Source: Coriolopsis trogii
Lineage: Eukaryota; Basidiomycota; Agaricomycetes; Polyporales; Polyporaceae
Reading direction: 5' to 3'
DNA length: 64,000 bases
NCBI GenBank assembly: GCA_020543525.1
Contig: JAHYIO010000031.1
Span: forward strand, 1,488,001 to 1,552,000
This document shows, one piece after another, positions 42,529 through 54,387 of the stretch. How positions within the stretch are numbered: the first letter of the stretch is position 1; the number at the start of each line of letters is the position of its first letter. The translations under genes were made by a program, and so were the position numbers. The notes beneath the pieces are model-generated. The model was not told the origin of the DNA, did not search any database, and saw only the letters and a list, made by a program, of their open reading frames with translations.

Positions 42529-45327
42529 TCCATCGTCATACGACGCGCCTTCTCTCCCTTCCCCCAACCTTCTTTTACGTTCCTTGCCTGGATTCACCGG
42601 CCGATGATCGTACCTCGTACAGCGCAGGCGTGATCGTGGTCATCTCTAGGGGGGGTTGATAGAAGGACGGTGACGGCCAAGGCGTCTGGAAAAGGCCGGG
42701 GTGGGGGCGGTTTGTGCGGACATAGAGCTGGCGATGGCGGCGCCAGACATGTTAAATGTATGTACCACCCGGGACATCCTCGGTGTGGACACGCTTTCGC
42801 TTCAAACACTGGTTCGGATCGCTCGTCATCTGCGGCGTCACTGAGTGCGATCGTGGTCGGATATTTCGCCAGGATGCGGCAGCGAGCGTCCTTTGGAATC
42901 ATGGCTTACTGAACGCTGAACGTCGACTGGTACCTGACCGCACGTCCTCTTCGGTAGAGGGTGGTCGGTTGCACATGCGGTGACGGGCGGAACATGTAAT
43001 CGTCATCCACAGCTGAACAGAAGCAAGAGATGTGAATGGTTCGGAGAAGTCTGATACACCTTGAAAGGTACTTTGCTTTAGGTCACACTACATTCTCGAG
43101 CGCGGCCCGCCGGGACCTCCAGGCCTCAAGGCAGGCAGGAAGCTTTGAGCAACCATCGATCGAAGCCTTCCGGGACAAATGGGCACGCTAGAATCATTGT
43201 CACGCCCGGGGTCGATAGCACGTTGCGCACCCGCGAGACGCATTCCGAGGTGAGCATCGCCATTCATTCATGCCTCCTCTCTCTCTCCTCTCGTAACGGC
43301 TCGATTACATAGCCGATATGAATCTCGTACTTTCCTCGCGTTCGGGCCTCGTTTTCTTGCTCCTTTCTGGCTGGAAGCGTCTTCGTACACGTCTCCGCCC
43401 GAATCCCGATAGCCGAGGCGAGCTTGCAACTCTTGTTCTCTTATTCTACATACCAATCGGGGCTGGACCGGCCCTCGCTTTGGAAGTTTTTTCTGTACCC
43501 CAGTTGCCTCACTGCTCGCATGGTTCATCCCCCCGAATTCGAGCCGCGTTTCTCATATATTACATCGTCGGGCGGACACTGAGCCTATCACCTCCGCGAG
43601 TGTATGTGTATATAATTTCTTTCTACTCCAACCCATGGCCATGTTCTCCCGAGGGAACCGTCCGTCGACCAGAACGGTCCACTCGGGAGACATGTACGAT
43701 TAATTACGTACCCGACCCTGCACAGGCCTCGGTGGGCCATGACGTCTGCATGTCGGAAGATATCATCCGCACGAGCTTCCATTAAACATGGGCGTGCGCA
43801 TAAGGACTAGCCGCATGCAACACGCCGCCGTCGGGGTTCTTTTGCCTATGTCACGACGTGCAATGATGCACATGAGCCTGACTAGGAGGTGCTCTGAATA
43901 AGCATACCAAGATCAATATCGAATGTTGGGCCACACTGCATAGGCGTACTTGACAGAAGTCACATAAAGACGCCGCATGCACGAGCAACTTGGGCCGGAC
44001 GTATGGGATGCTCTTCCGAATCCGAATCCGCTACGTACCCACCCCGATCTGTGTCGCTCGATCTCTCGCCGTCATGGTGCGTAATGCGGCGCAGGGTATT
44101 GAGCGAACGTTGTGAGGGCGCGGTCAGCGGATGAGCTCTCTTGACAGATCAACGCATGCTGCTTGCGCGGAGGCCACCTTGCGGCAAACCCCCGCACAGC
44201 TTGTTTCCTACCGGGGCTAGCACGGGAATTTGTGATACTGTAGCGACACGGACAGACAGTTGGCTGATAGATGGATGGGTGCAGTGGCTGGTCGGTGGAA
44301 GACGGCATCCAGTATTTATTGAGCTTGAGTATCCCATTCACGGACGGGAGCGGCAGAGGGCGACCGGGTCCGGGCACGGCCATGCCATCCATGAGGGGGC
44401 GATATTCCCCATATGGTAGCCGTGGTGTTCTCGTCTCCTGTGCGCATCGTGCAGAAATAGGCAATCGGACCTCGGGGTATTAGGAAGGAAACGCGCACGG
44501 ATTCCTCAGTTGCCATGCAGCATTGCGCCGAGCTGAGAACAACGGCCTCGGTCTCTTTCTCGCCGCTCCGCTGCCTGTGCGCAGGCCAGATAGTCTGAAA
44601 TCTGCGGGCTCTCAGGGCCCTCCGGCAACTCAGATACCCCCACATCTCTCATGGGCCGCGGCTCGCATCGCGGGGTGCCCTGCTGACAGCCTCTGGCGCA
44701 GCGTGGATCGCGCCCGGGTTCGGGAAGGGGTGCTCGCATTCATTTCCCGGGGCAGCCTCGCGGCTTCTCTCGAGCGACTGGCCACTGCCGGGCAGCGGGT
44801 GGGGTAGCGGCAGGGGCGGTCTGGTCATCCGCGCGAGGGAGACGTAAACGCCAGAGGCTTGCCTCGAGGGCCCGGAGCCTGATGTCAATCAGCTCATCGA
44901 CGCCTTCTTGCATCATGAGCGCAGTCACTCAATGTCATCCTGCCCGGCGCTCCGATCCCCCTTCCACCCCCAGTCGAGTCGAAGGCAGGGAGACTGCCAT
45001 ATTACGGACGGCGGATTTCCTGCAGAACACGGACGCGGTGGGCGGACCCCGGTGCCCCGCGCATGGCGAGGACCTGCCACCTGCGTTTGCATCTGCGGCG
45101 GTGCTTCTCCTTCTCCTCCTTCTCTCTGCGCTAGATCAATCTTCTTGCACCCCATCGCCCCCCCTGCCATTCCCCACCCCTGTTGTCAGAACATAAATCT
45201 GCGAGAAGGAAGGGAGGCCGAAGGGATTGTCCCCCACCAGAGCGGTGCACGCTGCAGTTTCCCGCTGTCAAGCTCTGTTCTCGTTCGTGTCCCTTTCCAC
45301 CCCTCTCTATCCGCGCGGGGACAGCCC
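42529..45327. other. Long intergenic region without supported gene
   Basis: 2.8 kb between SAM decarboxylase and the PP2C gene. Frames up to ~150 codons exist but lack motifs and do not extend by splicing. An imperfect inverted repeat lies at 43640-43694. Otherwise nothing recognisable is seen; a non-coding RNA or a short unrecognised gene cannot be excluded. Confidence 0.45.
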
Positions 45328-47022
45328 ATGGACTTACGGGTCATTAACCTCACCCCGGCTACTGCCACAGATCAGGAGCGCGCCCTCGATGAGGTTAAGG
45401 ACTTTGCCATCACGGACATGGACCGCGGCGGTCCCGAGCGGTGGACCTATCGGATGCTCGCCGAGCCGGAGCTGACAGCCGAGCTCGAGAGACTGGCCGA
45501 ACCGAGCTCTGCAGCAAGCGGGCGGGTGGACAGTGTCTCGTTCCAGCCATGCAGAACCTGGCACTACCGCACACAAGATAGGCACAGGGTCGAGGAGTGG
45601 TCGCTTGCCGGCGGGACCTGGACGTACGCCGCGGTGTTCGACGGTACGCAGCCTCGTTATCAGCCTTTTGGGCCGGGCGCGTGGATCTGATACGCTCGCG
45701 TCGTATCCAGGTCATATGAACCACGACACCGTCGACCATGTATCGGCCTCCTTCGGGCCATACCTGAAGGGCCTCTTGGGTGGGGCACTCAGCTCACGGC
45801 CACCACCCTCTCCGTCCGCCCTATCGGACATCGTCTCGGGCCTTATGAGGCAGTCGTTAGAACGGATAGACCAGGCCCTCAACGACGACTTTCTCGCGCT
45901 CTTCCCGCGAGACCAGGACGCGCTCGCCCGCCTGGAGCCAGCGCGTGCCAGGGACATCCTGAACGAGAAGAACGGAGAGAGTTCAGGATATAAAAGGACC
46001 TCCAGGGCGTTCGGTGGGACCACGGCGCTGGTCACGCTCGTCGATCCCGCCAGGCGTCATCTATGGGTCGCCAACGTAGGCGACTGCGTCGCGGGTAGGT
46101 GCCCCCCTTTCGTCCACCCTTTCTGCCTCCCCTCCCCACAGATGCCTCCGCGTTCGGCGGATGTGGCACACGAAGTCGACGCATGCTGACCAAGAGGAGT
46201 TAGTCTTAGGCGAGAAGGATCGATCTGGCAGGTGGCAGGCCACCGTCCTCAACTCTATCCACAACGGGAGCAACCCCGGCGAATTGGATCGCATCCGGGC
46301 AGAGCACCCAGAAGAGGCCGACTGCGTGTGGAATGATAGAGTTCTAGGCTTTCTCGCGCCGACACGAGGTGAGTTGCCGCTGCCGTGCCCGACTCGAGGG
46401 TCTGCGTGCCTGTGCGTGGAGAGTCTCGAGGGCGCGTGGGGAGTATCGAGGGCGGAGGAGAGGGGTCTCGGGAGAAGGCTTGTCTGCCCATTCCGATGTG
46501 CTCACATAGCGCACTCTTCCAGCTATAGGCGACGCGTGGCTCAAGCTCCCCGCGATCTACGCCTCGCTCGTCTTCAAACACCTCGACGCAGACTGGCTCT
46601 CCGCACACGTCATGGAGCCGCACGTTCCCCGGATCCGCACCCCGCCCTATCTCTCCAGCAGCCCCGACGTCTACCACCTTGAGTTTCCGCCGGACACCCA
46701 AGGCCAAGACGGCCAAGGGAACGCGCCCCGGCGGGCGTTGATCCTCTGCTCCGACGGGCTGACGGACCTGTACGACGGGTACGCACCGCAAGAGATGGCC
46801 GACGAGTGGATCCAGGTCGTGGGCCGAGAGCTTGACTCGAGCTTGGGCTCACATTCCAGTCAAACTCCGCGTAAGGAGGCCAAGAGCAAGAACCTGGCGC
46901 TGTCGCTTCTGCGAGAGGCCATCGGCGGGTCGGATGCGCAGCTGGTGTCCCGGCAACTGACGGTGGAGATGGAGGAGCGATGGATGGACGACACGACGAT
47001 CGTCGTGCAGCGCATCCCATAA
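45328..47022 (+). CDS. PP2C-family protein phosphatase (pyruvate dehydrogenase phosphatase-like)
   Basis: Metal-dependent Ser/Thr phosphatase. The start MDLRVINLTPATATDQERAL at 45328 was chosen because sequence before it is poor in coding character. Motifs in order: WTYAAVFDGHMNHDTVDHVS (metal-binding D-G-H, joined across an intron), FGGTTALVTLVDPARRHLWV and ANVGDCVA, then after an intron VLGEKDRSGRWQATVLNS and NDRVLGFLAPTRG. RALILCSDGLTDLYDG is the S-D-G motif and WMDDTTIVVQRIP the last metal-binding Asp motif, immediately before the stop. The long insertion between GDxxA and SDG (YASLVFKHLDADWL, PPYLSSSPDVY) is typical of the PDP-like branch. No clear mitochondrial presequence is seen. Introns near 45644-45712, 46093-46209, 46369-46525. 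Confidence 0.88.
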
Positions 47023-47440
47023 GACATGGAACGATTGCACATACATCTGGAACGTGGATCGTAAATTCTGATCAAACGCACGAGATGCGGAGAGGACTTT
47101 GTACTTCGGTTGGATACAGTTGTTATACCCCCTTGGCTCTTTGCACAACCCATACACCATAGACGACGACGTACACCCACACACGGAAGACCCTGGAATA
47201 TGATCGGATATTAATCATACGTTGTGTTCCCCCACAGGCGGTGAGAAAGCGTAGTTATACATACATTCACGGAGAAACCTAGCGAGTCCCGCCACATATA
47301 GCCGGCTTGGTCCCAGATATACATATCGAAAGCGAGGGGTCATAAACAAATACCGAGGATAATGAGCAGGATGAAATCAATGCATGTCGGACACGGACAC
47401 TGAAAAATCGCGCTATGTGCTGATGAGGGAACGTGAGATG
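47023..47440. other. Convergent 3' intergenic region
   Basis: Separates the 3' ends of the PP2C gene and the zinc-cluster gene; no gene supported. Confidence 0.5.
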
Positions 47441-49076
47441 CTACCGAGGCTTGATGGGAGGGGGACGGAAGGACGCCGACTCCTCTTCGGGTGGCGGACG
47501 TGCGTTCTGCCCCTTCGAGCGCAGCCTGCACAACGGACAGAGCCGAATAAACATCTCGACCATCGGCCAGGTGATAGTCGCCTAGGTGCCAAAGCAAGCA
47601 AGAGTGTCAGACACGCCTTCTTCCCACGTCCCGAGACAACGCAGACTAGAGGAAAAGCACCCACCATCCCCAGTCGCCGGGCCTCGAAGAGCATGGTCGA
47701 CGAGCTGCCGTGGTTCGCATGCGTGTAGACGAGGACGTCGTAGATTTGGTTCTGCACCGGGACGCGCTCGAAGACGGCCGCGGACTGTGCTGGGCTCAGC
47801 CCGTTCTCCGCGAGCTTCTTCGCGCTCTCGCTGTGCTCCTCGCCGTCCGCCTGCATGATGTAGTTCAGCCGGAGCTTTTCCTCGTCCTCCCGGTTCATGT
47901 GATAGAACGCGTCCCGTGGGAGCAGGATAAGATGCCGCTTGGCCGACCCGGAGCGTGCGTGGTGACATGTCGCCCACAGCTGCATGCGGTTTGGCAGGGA
48001 GGATATGCGGTTCTCTGTTATTGCGCGCGCAACGTCCGCGTATGTCTCGGTCGTGAATGTCGCGGTGTCCCGGAGTTCTGGCGCTAGGCCAGTGAGGAAT
48101 TTTGACAGCGCTTCGTCAAAAATGTGGCGCGATGGCATTTCGATGGCGTTGACCGAACGCAAGCCCCGGATGACGAAGTCTGGCAGGGGAACGAACGAAG
48201 GGTGCATCCATGGGTCGACATGCGGTGTCGTGACAATCATGCCCTTCGGACGAATGTCAGCGTGTGGGATCAATTGCAGATTGACAGGAAAATGAGAGTA
48301 CCCATGTGAAAGAGCCATCTGGTCCTGCTTGTTGGAAGGACCCGTCCGGGTCGGTTTCCATTGGCACGTCCCCGTCAACGGGCGCACCTCCTGGAGGGAG
48401 TGGGTGGGGTGGTACATAGCGTCTTATTTGAGCTTCGGTACGAATCTCACCCTCGTATCCTGGACCACTGGACGGTCCCACCGAGCCACCGTTCTCTTCT
48501 TCTTGATGTTCGTTAACTAGGAACGATGCGGTCTTGGAAGCATATGGCGCCACAGGGCGATTTCCAGCCAAGGCGTGATCGGTGGGAACTTTATGCCTCT
48601 TCTTCGGTGTGTAGTTGCAGTCTAGTTCATTGTCGTCTGTGCAATGATTGCAGACAGGAAGGTTGCGGTCACACTAGAATTGTCTGATTGGAGGCGAAGG
48701 CGACAATGGATTATATACAGGGTACACACCTTCAGATTCTTCAATCGACATCGGTCGCACCGCGGAATACCACGGTGGGCGGGGGTAGGTAAAGGAGTGT
48801 ATTTGCATTCTCTGCCACCAGCGGCCCACGAGCAGTGATTACAGGTTGGCAGTACGCGGTCACACTAACCAGGATGAGGAATGGGGCGGGTAAAAGGTGT
48901 TTGCAACACACCTTGAGGTTGTTCAGTCGACAGTGGTCACATCGTGGCTTTCCTCTCCTCCCTTTCCATTGTGATTGTCGTGCCATGTACACCTTTGGGT
49001 TGGGGATTTTTATGGTGAGATGACCATCGTCACCAGAGTCGTTCCCCGAGTCGCTTGCGGCCGGACTATCCGCCAT
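47441..49076 (-). CDS. Tandem Zn2Cys6 protein with integrase-like zinc-binding C-terminus
   Basis: Probable DNA-binding regulator. The start MADSPAASDSGNDSGDDG at 49076. Two complete fungal binuclear zinc clusters stand in tandem: CDHCRLNNLKCDRVLPTCNH with C-x8-C (C-x2-C-x6-C-x6-C-x2-C-x8-C), then CDRCRLKNLKCDRNLPVCNH with C-x7-C. Each is cut by a phase-0 intron right after LK (introns 48865-48911 and 48674-48729). After a Pro/Gly linker a conserved ~200-residue region follows (FPVNLQLIPHADIRPKGMIV, LWATCHHARSGSAKRHLILL). It ends in HANHGSSSTMLFEARRLGM and, over the last intron, ATITWPMVEMFIRLCPLCRL. This H-x2-H-x29-C-x2-C arrangement resembles the zinc-binding domain of retroelement integrases. 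A domesticated origin is an inference. Confidence 0.82.
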
Positions 49077-50736
49077 AGTGAACTAGGGCAATGTGTTCGT
49101 AGCTTCCTGATCACTGAATCGGTATCGGAGAGTATGGCAACAATCCGGTAGATATTCATACCTAGCACCCTTCTTGTTTATATGGACGACCTACCCCGAG
49201 GCGTCGCGCGATTGAGATAGGCCGGATGGTCCTGACGGCCGACGAAGGTTCGAACGGAGACCTAGAACGACAAAAGTCGGCTAGAGGATGCCAGAGGACG
49301 GACAGGAGATTGTCCGATGCGGATAGGAAGGGGGAGGGGGCAAGAACAGGGAGGAGGCGTCGTGTGTGCCAACGGGAGCTTGTATAGACAAGAAACCAAA
49401 AGCGGACAAACGAACCTAGTCAGCGAAGTGACTGTGACGGTGCGATGTCACAGATAGATCCGCTGTTGCTCACGCCATCGCTGCATGCATCAGTCTTTGG
49501 TGGCAGAAATAGACGCTGCGCTATGGATGCTCGTGTCCTGTTCCAACCGTATTGGCACACCATACGATTTCAGTCCGGTATCTGGAATGAACTACAAACA
49601 TAGGTGGGGTAACGTAATACGCAGGTGCGGAAGGATCCGCTGGTTCTCTCGAATCTTCTTACCATAAATAGGTATGCTTTTCAGAGGCGACACCGGTCGG
49701 TTCCGACGTTCGTATTGACACCCAGGGGTACGGGCAGGGCACAGGCCAGCATCATGGAACTCTCCAAGACAAACACAACCGGTTGTGGTATATGCAACTG
49801 TTGACATGTAGCAACGCGTCACTCGAACAGCAAAGCATAGCGATGCCTCGCTCTGAGCAACAATCGGCCTTTCTCTAACTCAACTCGGAGTGCAATTGCA
49901 ACGCAATTGAACTGGCCAAATCACAACGACGGACGTCCCTTTATACCACGTGGACTAGCACAGGCCTGACATTCGAAGTCGACACCACGGTTTCATGGGA
50001 GCACCGGCGAGCCTGCAGGTGCGCCCCTCCTTGCAGTCAATACACACTATATGACTACCGGATGCGGACCTCCTGCCTTCCCCAAGCCCTCAGAACTGTA
50101 CAAGCTCATAGCCGAAGCATGAGTCCACCCCGGCGACTCGCGGGACCGTAATGGCGCAGAAATGGTGAACGTGGGCAATCCAGGGACAGAACGTTGGAGA
50201 CACGAACGTGGATGGGGAGAAGGGCGGACTTGCATGTGGAAACAAGCTCGAGAAGGCGGACGGCTGGACGGTGCAGGCGTCGAACCGGCCCAACAAGGCA
50301 AGCGCAATCGTTCCCGTGACGGCGCCTATCCCCTTGTGGCAGCACTGAGACACAATCTCAGACTTGAATGCATTCCATCCGGCCGACTCACCCATCTCTC
50401 GTCTGCAACCCTTGCTCTCTTCCGTGTCAGTCTTGCATGCGCATCCCTTCAAAATTGCCAGTCAGTTCTCACCGGCGCCGACTCTGCCCTCGTCTACGGG
50501 TCGGTGCAATAGAACGGATCGCTCGAAGGTGCCATGGAAGCCATGCTTCTCCGTCTACTGTCTGCACCAGCCATGTGCTCGTCCCGATTCGTGACCCGTC
50601 GCAATGCCTCTAGCACCATCCTCTCTTCAACTGCCATGGCCATCCTATAAAAGATTCAAAGATTGGCTGGCAACGCTTCACCACCGTCTGCCCCTTCTCT
50701 CTCTCCCTCGCTCCAAGCAACGCACTCACAGCCGCA
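49077..50736. other. Divergent intergenic region
   Basis: 1.66 kb upstream of both the zinc-cluster gene and the secreted-protein gene. A TATA-like TATAAAA at 50646-50652 lies 91 bp before the latter's start. No coding is supported. Confidence 0.45.
50646..50652 (+). promoter_or_regulatory. TATA-like box of the secreted-protein gene
   Basis: TATAAAA 91 bp upstream of the start codon at 50737, followed by a pyrimidine-rich CCTTCTCTCTCTC stretch typical of strongly expressed fungal genes. Confidence 0.45.
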
Positions 50737-51658
50737 ATGCTCGCCAAGTTGTCTGCGTGCTTCCTGGCCGGAGCTCTCCTCGCCTCTCCGCCCGCACTCG
50801 CCGCGATCGCGCAGAAGCGTGCAGCTGCATTCTTTGATCCTGCCGCCGGTGGAGGGTCCATGTTGGTCGACACCCTCAACGGCTTCGGTGAACCCATGAA
50901 CGTCAGTAGTCTCGCGCATCCACGTCGCAATCAACTCATACTTGGACGTCACAGGTCATCATCTCGGGCCTCAGCTCACCACCCGTCCTCACCGACGATG
51001 GCTTGCTCAACTTTGCTCGGGCCGTCGGATTGTAAGCCCGTTCCAGCCTCTGTGTCGCACCACCGCTCACCCCTTCTCGAATCAAGCTCCGAGGAATGCC
51101 TCGGCATTCACCTTGGCGACCCCTTCCCCGCCAACCTCGGCGACGGACACGGCCCCGTGAACCAGACGATCGAGCTCCGCCAGGACTTTGGACACCCCGA
51201 CGTCGGCACCTGCCTCGAGTCCCTCATCGGCGGCAACCACTTCCGTGTCTACCACCAGAACGGCCCGAGCGCAAACAGCGGCGCCCTCTTCCTCGCGTGA
51301 GTTTCGAACAGAGTCGCAAGTGTTGACACGAGCTAAACCAAGGCTCTTTTTGGCGCGGCAGGGTCTCGAAAGAGAAGTCGGTCGAGGACCACCACGACAT
51401 CGTCGACGACGGCTACAACGTCGGCCGCAACGAGCTCGTCGCCGCCGCTGTCGGCACGACGTCCTTTGACGGCGTCACCTACGTCACCACCGCGCAGAAC
51501 ATTACCGGACTCATGGCCGCTGGCGCTAACGGCGTGAACCACGGTACGTTCGTCGCGTCGTGGACCATCATGAATCGTCGCTAACACTCTACAATCGATG
51601 ATGCATAGGGATCGCCGTCGACGGCATCGTCACCCTTCTCACCGTCAACATCCAGTAA
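50737..51658 (+). CDS. Secreted hypothetical protein
   Basis: The start MLAKLSACFLAGALLASPPA followed by LAAIAQKR is a strong signal peptide with a possible dibasic processing site. The mature part reads AFFDPAAGGGSMLVDTLNGF, then across short introns VIISGLSSPPVLTDDGLLNF, ECLGIHLGDPFPANLGDGHG, LRQDFGHPDVGTCLESLIGG, NHFRVYHQNGPSANSGALFL, VSKEKSVEDHHDIVDDGYNV and GRNELVAAAVGTTSF, ending VDGIVTLLTVNIQ. Five exons, stop at 51656. Two cysteines in the body could form one disulfide. I recall similar small secreted proteins in mushroom genomes with no assigned function. The TATA box and biased codon use suggest high expression. Confidence 0.75.
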
Positions 51659-52349
51659 GACGGACTACACAGTACTGCGAGTCACGCTGTCCCTGTATCA
51701 GGAACGACCATGTTACGTCGGTGTGTGTAGCATGTGTATCAATAGCACCAGCTCGGGCATGACGGTCTGCATTGTCTATGTATACCCTTGAATCTCACAT
51801 GCAGGACCGGTCTGTCCTAGTACCGAGCAACGTGCGACTGGAACGGTGAACAACGTGGGGCGTAAACCGCACCCATCGCCACCGTAGCTGCTAGAGCGGG
51901 CGTGTGATGTCGCGGTGATCATACAGGGAACTACCCGTCCGACGTGTTTGATATAAAACGCTCGATGGCGAAGTTATATGATTATCGCCATCCCAAGAAG
52001 ATCCGGGTCAACCGTCATACATGTCTGCATTCTCTCAAAGACACGAACCAACATGGAATGTGCAAGAAAGGGTATGTACGCGAGAGAGAGAGCCTTCAGA
52101 ACATGTTGCAGCGACGGATGTGTGTATTGGTGTTGACTGACGTATGATGATGTGGTGTTGTACAGTGTGGGTGTGTGCGTCAATAGCCGATCCAAATGGG
52201 AAGTTGTAAGGGGATGAACAAGAAACAGGAGAGAAGAACGGAAAAACAAAAACACTATCGATGCGTGCGTGCGTGCAGAGCTTAGAGGGAGAGCAAGAGT
52301 CCATGTCATCGCTCAGAGTTTCGTCGCAACCCCGACGTTCCAGCTATCA
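51659..52349. other. Convergent 3' intergenic region
   Basis: Between the 3' ends of the secreted-protein gene and DBF4; GA- and TG-rich stretches at about 52080-52270 but no gene. Confidence 0.5.
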
Positions 52350-54387
52350 TCAAACCTCGATCTCGCATCTCCCGGCATCCACCCAGTCGTCCCACTGCAC
52401 ATCGTCCTCGTCGACGTCGCCCACCTGGGGTAGCATCGTCTCGTCCTCATCAGTCGCTGAAGAGGTTGCCTTCACCTCCGCCACATATCGGGCATTTTCC
52501 TCTTCAACCTCGTCCACAGTGCGGCGCTTAACGCGGGAGAGGACAGCGTCCAGGTGCCTGAAGTTGTTGTCGTCCATGGCGAATCTCCGATGCCTGCGAC
52601 TTTGGATGTGCTGTGAAGGGATGAACAGATCAGCATTATACAGCGAATGATGCGCAAGCGGAATACCAACATACCTCGCGGAAGTCCTCGAACTTGACCC
52701 TGCAACACTCGCAGTAGCCAGGCTTGGACGCCTCATCGCGTTTGGGCAGCTTGAGCGTGTTCGTGCTCTTGCTCTTGCGCAGGAACTTTGTGCGATCAGG
52801 AAGCGTGGGAGGAGGGCCCATAATGTTCTCCTTGTTCGCCCTATCTGCAGCGTTTAGGTTACCGGACGGCGCGCGGCGCGGCATCGAGATTTGCTGGCGC
52901 ATCTTCTCCTGGATTCGCGCAGGGAGCTGCAAGGTGCGCAGGAGGCTGCCTGCAGCAGAGGTCGTACCCGCCGTGGAGGTGATGCTGACGCTGTTGCCGG
53001 AAGCAGCCATGTAGGCTCCTGAGGCGAGATAACCTGACGCGTTGACGGGCTCCGTGGATTTGTCTTCGGGAAAGTCGGCATCGAGGTCGACGAAGCCTTC
53101 TAAGCTCGTCTCGGGAAACGTCGCGCGTCGTTGGAGGTTGTTCAGGGATGCAGTCCGGCGCAGGTCGTGGTGGTGTGCAACGTGCATGCGGAGTTGTTGG
53201 GCTCGCCGCTTTCGCTCATTCTGCACGAGCCGCGCTTTACGACGCGCCCTGTCGGCTTGACGCTCCTGTTCTGCCTTTTCCGTCTTCTGCCTGCGTCGCT
53301 CCTCCTTCTCATCATACTCCAGGAAAGGACCCCTTGCGAGTGGATGACAGTGGAGGACCGGCCAAGCCCCCTTTTCCTTGCCATCCTTCCCCTTTGAGAT
53401 AGGATACTCCGCGGCGGCAATGGTGGCGAGTTCTCCACGAAGGTCCTCCACAAGAACGAAATAGCTGTCCTTGGAGAAGTAAACATAGTCATTCCGGCGC
53501 TGCGTAGGGTCACGTTCCGTCGTGCCATGCAAACGTTCCGTCTCCAGGAGTCGAGCGAGGTTCCGCTCCTTAGACGCCTGCTGAGCACGGGAGGGTAGAG
53601 AGCCGGTGGCAGATACGCGGGGAGCTTCACACCGGTCGAGGATATTGTGCAACTTGACTGCAGACCACACTTTCATATTGAAAGACCGAGCCTTCTGAGC
53701 GAGAGATTCCGACGCAGCACTGTCGATACGGCGATGAGTTCGGAAACTATCCGAACGGGATGATGACATACCGAGTTCGCAACCGAATGGGACTGCCGAG
53801 CATATCTTTTCCCTCCTTCTCCTTGTTTTCCTTATCGTCTAGGTCATGGAGAGTGATGAAGTGGGTGATGTCTTTAGAGAAGAAGTCGTCGATCCTCTGC
53901 AGACAATGACATAGGGGGGCGAAGACGTGACTAGCTTCAGAAACAGATAGGAAACACTATGACCACTACTCACTGAGCCCATGTAGGTCACCCTCTTCTC
54001 GAGGTGTGCTCTGGTTACCGCAACCTCGGGGTTGCCGGAGTCGAGATCAAAGTAGAAGACCCAGTTTGGAAACGCACGGGTGTACTTGATCTTGAATTCT
54101 GTCTCCCGCAGTAACCTCTCCTTCTCCCGTTTTCGCTCCTTGTCCTTTCTCGCCTCCATACGCAAGGCAGCGGCCGGGGTGGGCGACTCCTGCACAACCA
54201 GAGCAGGTTGACTGGTCTTGACACGCTTGGAACTGTGGTCGCGAGCATCGCCAGTAGGCTCTGGGGAGAGTGGACGCTTGATTGCAGATGCCTTCCTGAG
54301 TGTAGTCTGGCATGGAGATATGGACATGTTGTGCGACTGTGGTCGTGTGGCCAAGGGGTTACGGGGAAGGGCAGCGGCTGTAGCCAT
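52350..54387 (-). CDS. DBF4: DBF4, regulatory subunit of the Cdc7 (DDK) kinase
   Basis: Activates Cdc7 to phosphorylate the MCM helicase at origins. The start MATAAALPRNPLATRPQSHN at 54387; a longer in-frame start at 54516 is possible. The N-terminal region contains SPEPTGDARDHSSKRVKTSQ (nuclear signal) and a BRCT-like motif N: AFPNWVFYFDLDSGNPEVAV, RAHLEKRVTYMGS, then across an intron RIDDFFSKDITHFIT. Motif M lies around NDYVYFSKDSYFVLVEDLRG and PVLHCHPLARGPFLEYDEKE. Motif C is the CCHH zinc finger GYCECCRVKFEDFRE, joined over an intron to HIQSRRHRRFAMDDNNFRHL. The C-terminus is acidic and ends DAGRCEIEV. All three family motifs are in order. Three MCB boxes lie upstream. Confidence 0.92.

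Noticed and set aside
42594..42902. Minus-strand 102-codon frame with Cys/His residues (CPHRGCPGWYIHLTC)
   Set aside because: The Cys/His spacing hints at a zinc motif, but the frame is short, starts without a promoter and is not extended by plausible splicing; not enough to call a gene.
43318..43785. 155-codon frame starting MNLVLSSRSGLVFLLLSG
   Set aside because: The first residues look like a signal segment, but the rest has no domain-like order, no supporting introns or promoter, and lies in a gene-free region; more likely chance.
49230..49260. GGTTCGAAC-like sequence resembling a tRNA B box
   Set aside because: No matching A box, acceptor stem or cloverleaf could be built around it.
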